Assembly (NCBI GenBank): GCA_016280955.1 | Contig: JAEEHV010000006.1 | Location: 62,001 to 126,000 of the forward strand | Direction of reading: 5' to 3' | DNA: 64,000 bases | Source: Candidatus Gastranaerophilales bacterium | Lineage (GTDB): Bacteria; Cyanobacteriota; Vampirovibrionia; Gastranaerophilales; Gastranaerophilaceae | Part shown: piece after piece, positions 43,341 through 49,731 of the stretch | Position numbering within the stretch: the stretch's first letter is position 1 | Layout of the letters: each line of letters opens with the position of its first letter | Notes under the pieces: model-generated | Database searches by the model: none | The model's input: the letters and a program-made list of their open reading frames with translations, nothing else | What the model was told of the DNA's origin: nothing | Position numbers and translations under genes: made by a program

Positions 43341-44303
43341 ATGAAAGTAAATTCTCAGAGGGATATCTCATTCAAAAGCATATATACAAACAAAGCCGTT
43401 AAAAAAGGATTTGAATTTGCAGCCTCAAACGGAGCACTTTTTGGTGCATCAGCAACAGTAGCATTCTCAGCTTTTCGACCAATATCCATCTTACTAACAC
43501 CAAAAACGGAAAAAGAAAACCGAAAAATTGCCGCTGCGAAATCTATAAGTTCAAGTATAATTAATTTTATACTTATGCTTGGAATATCCGTTCCACTTGC
43601 TAAATCAATAAAAAAAATTGATGACAAACCGGCAAAATATTTGTCAGCGGAAGCAATAAAATGTTTAAAGGATAAAAATACAGAATTAACTGCTTCTAAA
43701 GGATATGAATTTGGTACTCAAATGTTTAAATTAGGAATTGCGGCACTGGTTGCCGTTCCAAAAGCAATAATGACTGCTGCCGGACTTCCGTATATAGTTG
43801 ATGCAATGACAGCAAAAAATAAGCAACAAAATACGAAAGAGATATCATTCAAGGGAAATAAATTAAGAAATAAACCCGCAAATTTCATTGCTGATATAAT
43901 TAATCGGAAAGGAATGCTTAAATTTATTGATAAATACAAAGATTCAAACTTTCCTATGCACATTACGGCACTTACAGACGTAATTGCAACACTTGCATTT
44001 ATGCAACAGGCAAACAAAAGCAAAAAAATTGATGAAAAAAGAAAAAATACTCTGCTGTATAATGCAGGAATCTCAACCGCATTAAGTATAGCAGGGGGAT
44101 ATACATTAGATAAAATTCTTGATAAACCTTGTCAAAAATTTATAACAAAATATAAATTAATAAATAAGAATGATAAAAACTTATCAAAGCAGCTGCAAGG
44201 GATAAAAATTACAAAACCATTTATAATACTTGGAACAATATATTACATACTAATTCCGCTTATATCTACATTTCTCGCAGAAAAAGCAGATAAGTCCAAT
44301 TAA
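43341..44303 (+). CDS. Lineage-type membrane protein with N-terminal ISFKS and internal ISFKG
   Basis: The 320-residue protein has no family I know. It starts MKVNSQRDISFKSIYTN, again the Phe-Lys peptide, and repeats it at about residue 173 (KEISFKGNKL), suggesting two homologous halves. Hydrophobic stretches (GALFGASATVAFSAF; SSIINFILMLGISVPLA; LGIAALVAVPKAIM; PFIILGTIYYILIPLI) indicate several membrane helices. TATCTT with an upstream TG lies ten bases before the ATG and there is no Shine-Dalgarno, so the leader is very short. It ends three bases from the convergent gene. Confidence 0.7.
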   Translation: MKVNSQRDISFKSIYTNKAVKKGFEFAASNGALFGASATVAFSAFRPISILLTPKTEKENRKIAAAKSISSSIINFILMLGISVPLAKSIKKIDDKPAKYLSAEAIKCLKDKNTELTASKGYEFGTQMFKLGIAALVAVPKAIMTAAGLPYIVDAMTAKNKQQNTKEISFKGNKLRNKPANFIADIINRKGMLKFIDKYKDSNFPMHITALTDVIATLAFMQQANKSKKIDEKRKNTLLYNAGISTALSIAGGYTLDKILDKPCQKFITKYKLINKNDKNLSKQLQGIKITKPFIILGTIYYILIPLISTFLAEKADKSN

Positions 44304-44306
44304 ATT

Positions 44307-45395
44307 TTACAATTTATCATATCCGCGAAGCAACGGTTTATCGGGATCTTCTTCGTAATACAATTTATTTCGCCAACGTTTTCTCAAATCTATAGGCTCA
44401 AATAGCGATTGGTCTTCGTGATCCAAAGGCTGAATAATTTTTGTCGGTCCGCCTGTATTCTGCTCTACAGCACCGATTTGTACTTCTTTATACTGTTCTG
44501 CTTTAACCTTCATCTCGGCTTCTTTTTTAATCTGTTTTTCTTCACGGCGTTTTGCACGATTTTCTTTGGTTTTACTTATTCTGTTGGTAGTATTTGACTT
44601 TATACCATCGATATCTTTTTTGCCCTCTTTATACCATCTTCTGTACTTTTTCGTAAAGATATTATCAAAATTACCCATATCATAGTAAATTTTATACGAT
44701 TCTTTAAGGTATTCAGCATCAGTAAGTACATTAACCTGAACATTTTGAGCAATCTCAGGGCAAACCATTCTTGAATAATCTCTGATTTTTTGAAGCTGCT
44801 CGGTCTGAGGCGAAGGTCCTCTTGTAAGAATTCGGCTTTCAACAACACTTATTGTTTTATAAAATGTATTAGACCATAATACAGCATTGTTTTTGGTATC
44901 TACCAATACAGCATAAGTGCTGATTTTATATGCAGGATCAATAACTGTTGCACCGGCTATATTTAAAAAATCCCACAGAGTCCTTCTTAATACATAATTT
45001 TCAGAATCAATTGATGAAGTTAACAACAGTACATACTGCTGATTATTAATTTTTGCCACTTTTTTTAAAAGCGGATAATCTACATTATAAGAAGTTTTAT
45101 ATTTATTCATGAGATTTCTTGCCGGAACCATATATGACGGATTACTTTTTAGTAATTTTCTTTCTTCAGAAACAACAGGTGAAATAATATAATCCGTTTT
45201 ATTTAAAAGGTTAATGACTTCATTAGAAAAAAACTCAGCAGTAGAATTATAAATAAATGAATCAATAGCAAGCTCATCCGTTACTATATTATCAGGCAAA
45301 ACCAACACTGTTTTCTTCTTTACATCATCTGCCAGACAAAACGGAGCGCAAAATATTACTATCCCAACTATAATTACTTTTAATAAATCTCTCAC
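44307..45395 (-). CDS. Exported protein of unknown function (GTG start)
   Basis: A hydrophobic signal peptide (LLKVIIVGIVIFCAPFCLA) precedes a domain of about 200 residues that alternates strands and helices (KTVLVLPDNIVTDELAIDS; YVLLLTSSIDSENYVLRR; YAVLVDTKNNAVLWSNTF), reminiscent of proteins that sense or bind in the periplasm. The last third is highly charged (KTKENRAKRREEKQIKKEAE). No family is recognised. The in-frame start is GTG at 45395, exactly six bases after an extended -10 (TATG-A-TATAAT), so the mRNA is predicted to be leaderless with GTG first. Confidence 0.7.
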   Translation of the reverse strand: MRDLLKVIIVGIVIFCAPFCLADDVKKKTVLVLPDNIVTDELAIDSFIYNSTAEFFSNEVINLLNKTDYIISPVVSEERKLLKSNPSYMVPARNLMNKYKTSYNVDYPLLKKVAKINNQQYVLLLTSSIDSENYVLRRTLWDFLNIAGATVIDPAYKISTYAVLVDTKNNAVLWSNTFYKTISVVESRILTRGPSPQTEQLQKIRDYSRMVCPEIAQNVQVNVLTDAEYLKESYKIYYDMGNFDNIFTKKYRRWYKEGKKDIDGIKSNTTNRISKTKENRAKRREEKQIKKEAEMKVKAEQYKEVQIGAVEQNTGGPTKIIQPLDHEDQSLFEPIDLRKRWRNKLYYEEDPDKPLLRGYDKL

Positions 45396-45401
45396 ATCAA
45401 A

Positions 45402-45412
45402 ATTATATCATA
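45402..45412 (-). promoter_or_regulatory. Extended -10 promoter giving a leaderless GTG-start mRNA
   Basis: On the minus strand TATG-A-TATAAT is followed by TTTGAT and GTG. An overlapping ATG two bases earlier is followed at once by TGA and cannot serve. Confidence 0.6.
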
Positions 45413-45505
45413 GTTATTACTAAATGGAAATATTAATATTTCTGTAGTTGTCCTCTTTTTTTGTGTTTATGGCATAATTAAAATATAAAAGAAAGGAACA
45501 ATAAT

Positions 45506-46981
45506 ATGTCAGAAGTCAGAGTAAGAATTGCACCGTCACCCAGCGGAAATCTGCATATCGGAACCGCAAGAACGGCACTGTTTAATTATTTATTTGCAAA
45601 GAAAAACAATGGTAAATTTGTATTAAGAATAGAAGATACTGATGCTGAAAGAACAGCACAGGAATATGTTGATAATATTTTTGATTCACTTAAAGCACTG
45701 GGCTTAAATTGGGATGAAGGTCCGGATGTAGGCGGTGATTTTGGTCCATACACACAGTCACAACGCTTTGACATTTATCCGAAATATGTTCAGCAGCTTT
45801 TAGACAGCGGCTTTGCTTATGAATGTTTCTGCACTCCGGAAGAACTTGAAGCAGAAAAAGAACTCGCTACACAAAATAAACAGGCTTATGTTTATTCTAA
45901 AAAATGCGAAAACCTTACAGAAGATGAAAAGGCTAAACTGAGAGCAGAAGGCAGAAAACCTGCTATCAGATTCAATATCGCAAAGGCACAAAAAGCTTTT
46001 CACGATTCTTCAATTCTGGAATTTGACGATTTGGTAAAAGGTAAATTACATGTTGATACAAACCTTATCGGTGATTTTGTAATTATGAAATCAAACGGTG
46101 CTCCTACATACAATTTTGCAGTTGTTATCGATGATGCATTGATGAAAATATCACATGTCATAAGAGGAGAGGACCATATTTCCAATACTTATAAACAAAT
46201 CCTTATCTTTGAAGCATTAGGCTTTGAAGTCCCAAGATTCGGCCATTTGGGTATGATTCTTGCACCGGATAGAAGTAAACTTTCCAAAAGACACGGTGCA
46301 ACAGCTGTTTCAGACTTTGTTAAAGAAGGTTATCTGACAGATGCTTTGATTAACTTTGTTGCACTTTTAGGCTGGGCACCCTCTGACGGTCAGGAAATTA
46401 AAACAGTCGATGAAATTGCTCAGGATTTCAGAATCGGTGAAATATCTTCATCTAACTCAATATTTGAATACGATAAACTAAAATGGATGAACAGCCACTA
46501 TATAAAAATGCTTCCGATAGATGAACTGAAAGAAAGACTTAAACCGTATCTTACAATGTACAATCTGGAAGAACTGGGTGATGCTAATTATACTAAAATG
46601 GTTGAACTTACCAGAGAACCGTTAACACTTCTCTCTGATATAACAGACGCAGTTCCGTACTTCTTTGGAAAAGATGTAAAAATCGATCCTGAAGCACAAA
46701 CCGGAACTCTTGATACAGAAGTTGCACAGAAAGTTCTTGTTGACTTCGTTAACAAAGCTAAGGACTGGGAATGGAGAGAAGAAAATCTTCACGAAAAACT
46801 TGCTGAATTCCGTGCATACTGGAAAGAAAAAGACGGTATCAAACCTAAAGTAACGATGTGGGCAGTTCGTGCCGCTATCACAGGCAGAACTTGCGGAGCC
46901 GATATGGTAGGAATATTAGAAATATTAGGGAAAGAAACATCATTATACAGAGCTGAAAAATCAATAAAATTAACTGTATAA
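45506..46981 (+). CDS. gltX: Glutamyl-tRNA synthetase
   Basis: This class I synthetase charges tRNA-Glu. The HIGH-type motif lies in IAPSPSGNLHIGTARTALFN and the KMSKS-type motif in LAPDRSKLSKRHGATAV. RIEDTDAER and HVIRGEDHISNT are family hallmarks, and the C-terminal anticodon-binding helical domain is complete at 491 residues. GAAAGGAA precedes the ATG. A TATGG-CATAAT element (45468-45478) is a plausible promoter. A strong bidirectional terminator follows. Confidence 0.97.
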   Translation: MSEVRVRIAPSPSGNLHIGTARTALFNYLFAKKNNGKFVLRIEDTDAERTAQEYVDNIFDSLKALGLNWDEGPDVGGDFGPYTQSQRFDIYPKYVQQLLDSGFAYECFCTPEELEAEKELATQNKQAYVYSKKCENLTEDEKAKLRAEGRKPAIRFNIAKAQKAFHDSSILEFDDLVKGKLHVDTNLIGDFVIMKSNGAPTYNFAVVIDDALMKISHVIRGEDHISNTYKQILIFEALGFEVPRFGHLGMILAPDRSKLSKRHGATAVSDFVKEGYLTDALINFVALLGWAPSDGQEIKTVDEIAQDFRIGEISSSNSIFEYDKLKWMNSHYIKMLPIDELKERLKPYLTMYNLEELGDANYTKMVELTREPLTLLSDITDAVPYFFGKDVKIDPEAQTGTLDTEVAQKVLVDFVNKAKDWEWREENLHEKLAEFRAYWKEKDGIKPKVTMWAVRAAITGRTCGADMVGILEILGKETSLYRAEKSIKLTV

Positions 46982-47000
46982 TAAATATTATCAAATTAGT

Positions 47001-47034
47001 AAAACCCCCTCTGCATAATAGCCGAGGGGGTTTT
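47001..47034. terminator. Bidirectional intrinsic terminator
   Basis: An 11-base stem AAAACCCCCTC/GAGGGGGTTTT with a 12-base loop lies between convergent gltX and the thioredoxin-fold gene. A and T runs on both flanks allow termination in either direction. It is the only convergent pair in the window with such a terminator. Confidence 0.9.
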
Positions 47035-47049
47035 AAATATAAAATATAT

Positions 47050-47433
47050 TTAGTTAGCAAATAAATTCAGCTTTTCCTGAAAGCAAGAAGATGATTCTAC
47101 ACAATCTCTTTTAAGCAACCTTGATACTTTACCCTTATCTTTGAACAACAAAACATAAGGTAAATTCGGATAAATGTGATAAACCTTATTGAATTTTTTT
47201 GTCTCTTCATCTGCAATATTAAGTGTTGCAAAGTTATACTTTACAGAATTCTGTGAAGCAGCACTTCCAAATGCCGAGAGAGTATTTTGAATATCATCAG
47301 CCCAATCAGCATAAATTAAAACCGCACATGGTTTTGTCTGTGAAATAACTTCACTATATGTAGCAGCATTTGCACTCGATGTACACATAACACCGGCACT
47401 TATAATTGCTAACGTTGTTAATAACTTTTTCAT
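47050..47433 (-). CDS. Exported thioredoxin-fold protein lacking the CXXC motif
   Basis: A signal peptide (MKKLLTTLAIISAGVMCTSS) with cleavage near ANA precedes a thioredoxin-like domain: CAVLIYADWADDIQNTL, then FATLNIADEETKKFNKVYHI and LPYVLLFKDKGKVSRLL. Where thioredoxins have WCxxC this has WADD, so it cannot carry out the usual dithiol exchange; a cysteine three residues before that strand and two near the C-terminus remain. It may be a binding or chaperone-like relative. GAGG precedes the ATG. Confidence 0.78.
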   Translation of the reverse strand: MKKLLTTLAIISAGVMCTSSANAATYSEVISQTKPCAVLIYADWADDIQNTLSAFGSAASQNSVKYNFATLNIADEETKKFNKVYHIYPNLPYVLLFKDKGKVSRLLKRDCVESSSCFQEKLNLFAN

Positions 47434-47458
47434 TAGTTTACCTCACTTTTTCTAACAT

Positions 47459-48262
47459 TTATTCAGCATTTGCCAAAGTATCCATTTCTTCAGCAGAACC
47501 ATAAGCGGAATGGCAACCGCAGTCACAATAAATCACTTCGCCTGTCGTTCCTGAAGATAAATCTGATGCAAGATATAAACCTGCTTTACCGACATCTTCT
47601 AATGCAACATTTCTTTTGACAGGAGAACGCATTACAGCAGCCTTAAGCATTTTTGAGAATCCTGAAATACCCATTGAAGCAAGTGTCTTAACAGGACCGG
47701 ATGATAAGCAGTTAACTCTTATGCCCTTAGGTCCCAAATCAACTGCCAAAAATCTCATAGCGGATTCTAATGCTGCTTTTGCGACACCCATAACATTATA
47801 GCTTGGAACAGATAAAATTGAACCTAAATATGTAAGTGCAAGAATTGAACTTCCTTCGTTTAAAACAGGTTCGGCATACTTAGCAACAGTTACAAGTGAA
47901 AAAGCACTTACTCCCATAGCTATATCCCAAGCTTCTCTGGTTGTATCAATAAATCTGCCCATCAATGCTTCTTTAGGTGCAAAAGCTACGGCATGAACGA
48001 CAAAATCAATTTTACCGTAAACTTTTTCTACTTCTTTAAATACAGCTGCAACTTCATCTTCTTTTGTAACATCACAACTCATTATAATTTTTGCATTCAT
48101 AGATTCAGCAATTGGTCTAACTCTCTTTTCCATTGCTTCACCGGCATAAGAAAATGCTATTTCAGCACCTGCTTCATGAAGCTGTTTAGCTATACCGTAT
48201 GCAATACCGTGAGTGTTAGAAACACCAAATATTATACCTTTTTTACCTTTCATTAAATCCAT
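47459..48262 (-). CDS. fabI: Enoyl-[acyl-carrier-protein] reductase (NADH)
   Basis: FabI carries out the last reduction of fatty-acid elongation and is the triclosan target. The N-terminal GKKGIIFGVSNTHGIAYGIA binds NADH, and the catalytic Tyr-x6-Lys is SYNVMGVAKAAL. PVKTLASMGI and SGTTGEVIYCDCG near the end are typical. The start is ATG 48262, with GAGGAG eight bases upstream. The 413-bp upstream region holds a GTAAC-N5-GTAAA repeat and a structured-RNA candidate, so its expression may be regulated. Confidence 0.94.
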   Translation of the reverse strand: MDLMKGKKGIIFGVSNTHGIAYGIAKQLHEAGAEIAFSYAGEAMEKRVRPIAESMNAKIIMSCDVTKEDEVAAVFKEVEKVYGKIDFVVHAVAFAPKEALMGRFIDTTREAWDIAMGVSAFSLVTVAKYAEPVLNEGSSILALTYLGSILSVPSYNVMGVAKAALESAMRFLAVDLGPKGIRVNCLSSGPVKTLASMGISGFSKMLKAAVMRSPVKRNVALEDVGKAGLYLASDLSSGTTGEVIYCDCGCHSAYGSAEEMDTLANAE

Positions 48263-48333
48263 GATAAAACTCCTCTTTAAATTATTACCAATCAATATTA
48301 CCAAAAAATAAGGGGTAAATAAAGATTCGTATT

Positions 48334-48354
48334 GTAAATGTAACGGTTTGTAAA
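48334..48354. promoter_or_regulatory. GTAAA/GTAAC/GTAAA repeats upstream of fabI
   Basis: GTAAA at 48334, GTAAC at 48340 and GTAAA at 48350 lie 72-92 bases before the fabI start; the last two have the 10-bp period of the window-wide series. Confidence 0.4.
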
Positions 48355-48381
48355 GCTAAGGGGAAATACAAATAAATATAT

Positions 48382-48409
48382 GAACTAATAATTAAACTAT
48401 ATTTAGTTC
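48382..48409. repeat. AT-rich inverted repeat
   Basis: GAACTAA and TTAGTTC arms flank a 14-base centre. It could be an operator or a weak RNA hairpin at the end of the structured region next to it. Confidence 0.4.
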
Positions 48410-48420
48410 GTTATAACTCA

Positions 48421-48560
48421 CTTTAGTCTTGTCAAAGTCCGCCACTCGAGTATAAATTTTCACTCTGCGTAAAATCCGCAAAGAAAAACCCCGAGGGTAA
48501 ATCTGTGACGGGTTTTCCGTAACAGCACCCTAATGGGGCTAAATTTGTAAGTAAGATGTA
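48421..48560 (-). ncRNA. Candidate structured RNA (three-way junction), strand tentative
   Basis: A nine-bp outer helix (48451-48459 with 48541-48549, one G-T pair) encloses two hairpins. The smaller has TGCG/CGCA (48466-48469 with 48477-48480). The larger is a stacked stem: CCCC/GGGG (48489-48492 with 48535-48538), GGGT/ACCC (48495-48498 with 48527-48530), CTGT/ACAG (48503-48506 with 48522-48525) and CGG/CCG. The block is clearly more GC-rich than its surroundings and no gene covers it. On the minus strand a perfect TATAAT (48568-48563) sits a few bases before the outer helix, favouring that strand and a role as a fabI leader or free RNA. It lacks the signatures of tmRNA, RNase P and SRP RNA. 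Confidence 0.45.
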
Positions 48561-48675
48561 AGATTATATAAGAGAGTGTGTATTGTGTTTCTTTTCGTAT
48601 GCTATTATTACAGCTTTATGTTTTTTACTGCATATAATACTATTCTGTCGTCTCCTGTCTGTTTTGATTCGCTGA

Positions 48676-48963
48676 TTATGCGATAAAGTTGTTACCAAAT
48701 CTGTTTGCTCCGTAGAAAAATGATTCTTTCATTACCTGATGAAGATTTCTTTTTCTTACTAAGCGATTGCCAACTTTAGTGTTTGCGATTGCTTCAACTG
48801 ATTTTTCATAGCAGTTGTTTGCAAGTGATGTGATGTATTTGGATACTGTTGTTTCTTCTTGAGCTTCTTCTACTGATACAGGAGCTACTTCTTTATCGAA
48901 ATAATCAAAAAAAGTATTTATTGAATCGATTTCTTCTTTTGATATTTTTGATTCTAATAACAT
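48676..48963 (-). CDS. Small protein of unknown function
   Basis: The 95-residue protein has an acidic N-terminal half (SKEEIDSINTFFDYFDKEV) and a basic C-terminal half (KVGNRLVRKRNLHQVMKES, then FFYGANRFGNNF). No signal peptide or membrane segment is visible. GGAG lies eight bases before the ATG. Its promoter block is identical over 17 bases to that of the small acidic gene at 10317-10619, and a TTTAC-type repeat sits 79-93 bases upstream, so the two are probably co-regulated. Confidence 0.65.
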   Translation of the reverse strand: MLLESKISKEEIDSINTFFDYFDKEVAPVSVEEAQEETTVSKYITSLANNCYEKSVEAIANTKVGNRLVRKRNLHQVMKESFFYGANRFGNNFIA

Positions 48964-48988
48964 CTGCTGTATCTCCTATATATCGCTC

Positions 48989-49005
48989 ACATATATATAA
49001 AGTAT
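48989..49005 (-). promoter_or_regulatory. 17-base promoter block shared with 10643-10659
   Basis: Minus-strand ATACTTTATATATATGT, 26 bases before the ATG at 48963, identical to the block 24 bases before the ATG at 10619. Confidence 0.5.
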
Positions 49006-49041
49006 TTCACTTTTAAAAAATTGCCTTTTTTATTGCCTTTT

Positions 49042-49056
49042 GTTAAGTTATGTAAA
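49042..49056. promoter_or_regulatory. Direct repeat GTTAA-N5-GTAAA
   Basis: Two pentamers with a 10-bp period lie 79-93 bases before the start at 48963, at the same distance as the repeat before the gene starting at 10619 but in the opposite orientation. Confidence 0.35.
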
Positions 49057-49111
49057 GTTTAATTTATTTTTTGGCGGTTTTTGTAATGTTTCTAAACATT
49101 TGAAAGCATAG

Positions 49112-49147
49112 AAAAAGCTCCGAAACATTATTATTCCGGAGCTTTTT
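49112..49147 (-). terminator. Intrinsic terminator
   Basis: An 11-base perfect stem AAAAAGCTCCG/CGGAGCTTTTT with a 14-base loop lies just beyond the stop at 49169. A T run follows on the minus strand, and it could also act on the plus strand. Confidence 0.88.
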
Positions 49148-49168
49148 GTAATTAAGATTCAATAATTA

Positions 49169-49486
49169 CTATTTCCAGCTAAAAAGGCTCTTCCAGAAGT
49201 TCTTTTCATTTTCAACTGCTTTTTTTGTATCATTTACAGTCTTTTTTTGAGCATCTATTTTAGCCTGAGCTTCTGCTTTTTTAGCATTTGCTTTTTTTTC
49301 TGCTTCTGCTTTTTTTGCTGCTCTGTCTGCTTGTGCTTTATCAATTTTATTGTTTAAATTTTGTTCTGCCTGATTTACTTTATTTACACCATTACTTACT
49401 GATGTAGTAAATTTGCTCAAACCGGAAGCAGCGAACACAGAACCTGTAAATGCAATTAATGCTAATACTGTTAAAACTTTTTTCAT
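49169..49486 (-). CDS. Exported Ala/Lys-rich coiled-coil protein
   Basis: MKKVLTVLALIAFTGSVFAA is a signal peptide. The mature 85 residues are an uninterrupted charged helix (KIDKAQADRAAKKAEAEKKA, then AKIDAQKKTVNDTKKAVENE), probably a coiled coil, and end in FWKSLFSWK, an aromatic tail. It resembles small periplasmic spacer or stress proteins in form only. The ATG at 49486 has GGAG seven bases upstream. A terminator follows directly. Confidence 0.75.
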   Translation of the reverse strand: MKKVLTVLALIAFTGSVFAASGLSKFTTSVSNGVNKVNQAEQNLNNKIDKAQADRAAKKAEAEKKANAKKAEAQAKIDAQKKTVNDTKKAVENEKNFWKSLFSWK

Positions 49487-49653
49487 TATAATCTCCTTTC
49501 TTATCAAACAAAATTTTAAAATATAAACATTTATATTTCAAGATTTTTTATTAAAATTTGTAAAAATAAGTGATAATAAAAAAATTAGAAAATCAGACTC
49601 AGAATTAACTAAAATCAAAATTGAATTTTTTGGATATATCACATAAAGAAAAA

Positions 49654-49671
49654 GCCGGAAAATATTCCGGC
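49654..49671 (-). terminator. Intrinsic terminator of the GH13 gene
   Basis: A seven-base stem GCCGGAA/TTCCGGC with a four-base loop is followed on the minus strand by TTTTTCTTT, about 60 bases beyond the stop at 49732. Confidence 0.85.
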
Positions 49672-49731
49672 GTATCCCTATATTATTTAATCGTAGTTTA
49701 CTTAATCGTAAATATATACTCCGTAAAACGG

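Larger units (their letters stand above)
48263..48675. other. 413-bp gene-free region upstream of fabI
   Basis: This is the longest stretch without a gene. It contains the GTAAA-type repeats (48334-48354), an AT-rich inverted repeat (48382-48409), the RNA candidate (48421-48560), and an otherwise featureless AT-rich segment up to 48675. I find no convincing small open reading frame in it. Confidence 0.6.

Noticed and set aside
48489-48538. Simple intrinsic terminator on the minus strand
   Set aside because: A T run does follow the GC hairpin on the minus strand, but the hairpin is interrupted by internal loops, sits inside an enclosing helix and is far from the end of the upstream gene. Attenuation remains possible.
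48421-48560. tmRNA, RNase P RNA or SRP RNA
   Set aside because: I see no tRNA-like end or tag frame, no RNase P conserved cores and no SRP tetraloop domain; it is left as an unassigned structured RNA.
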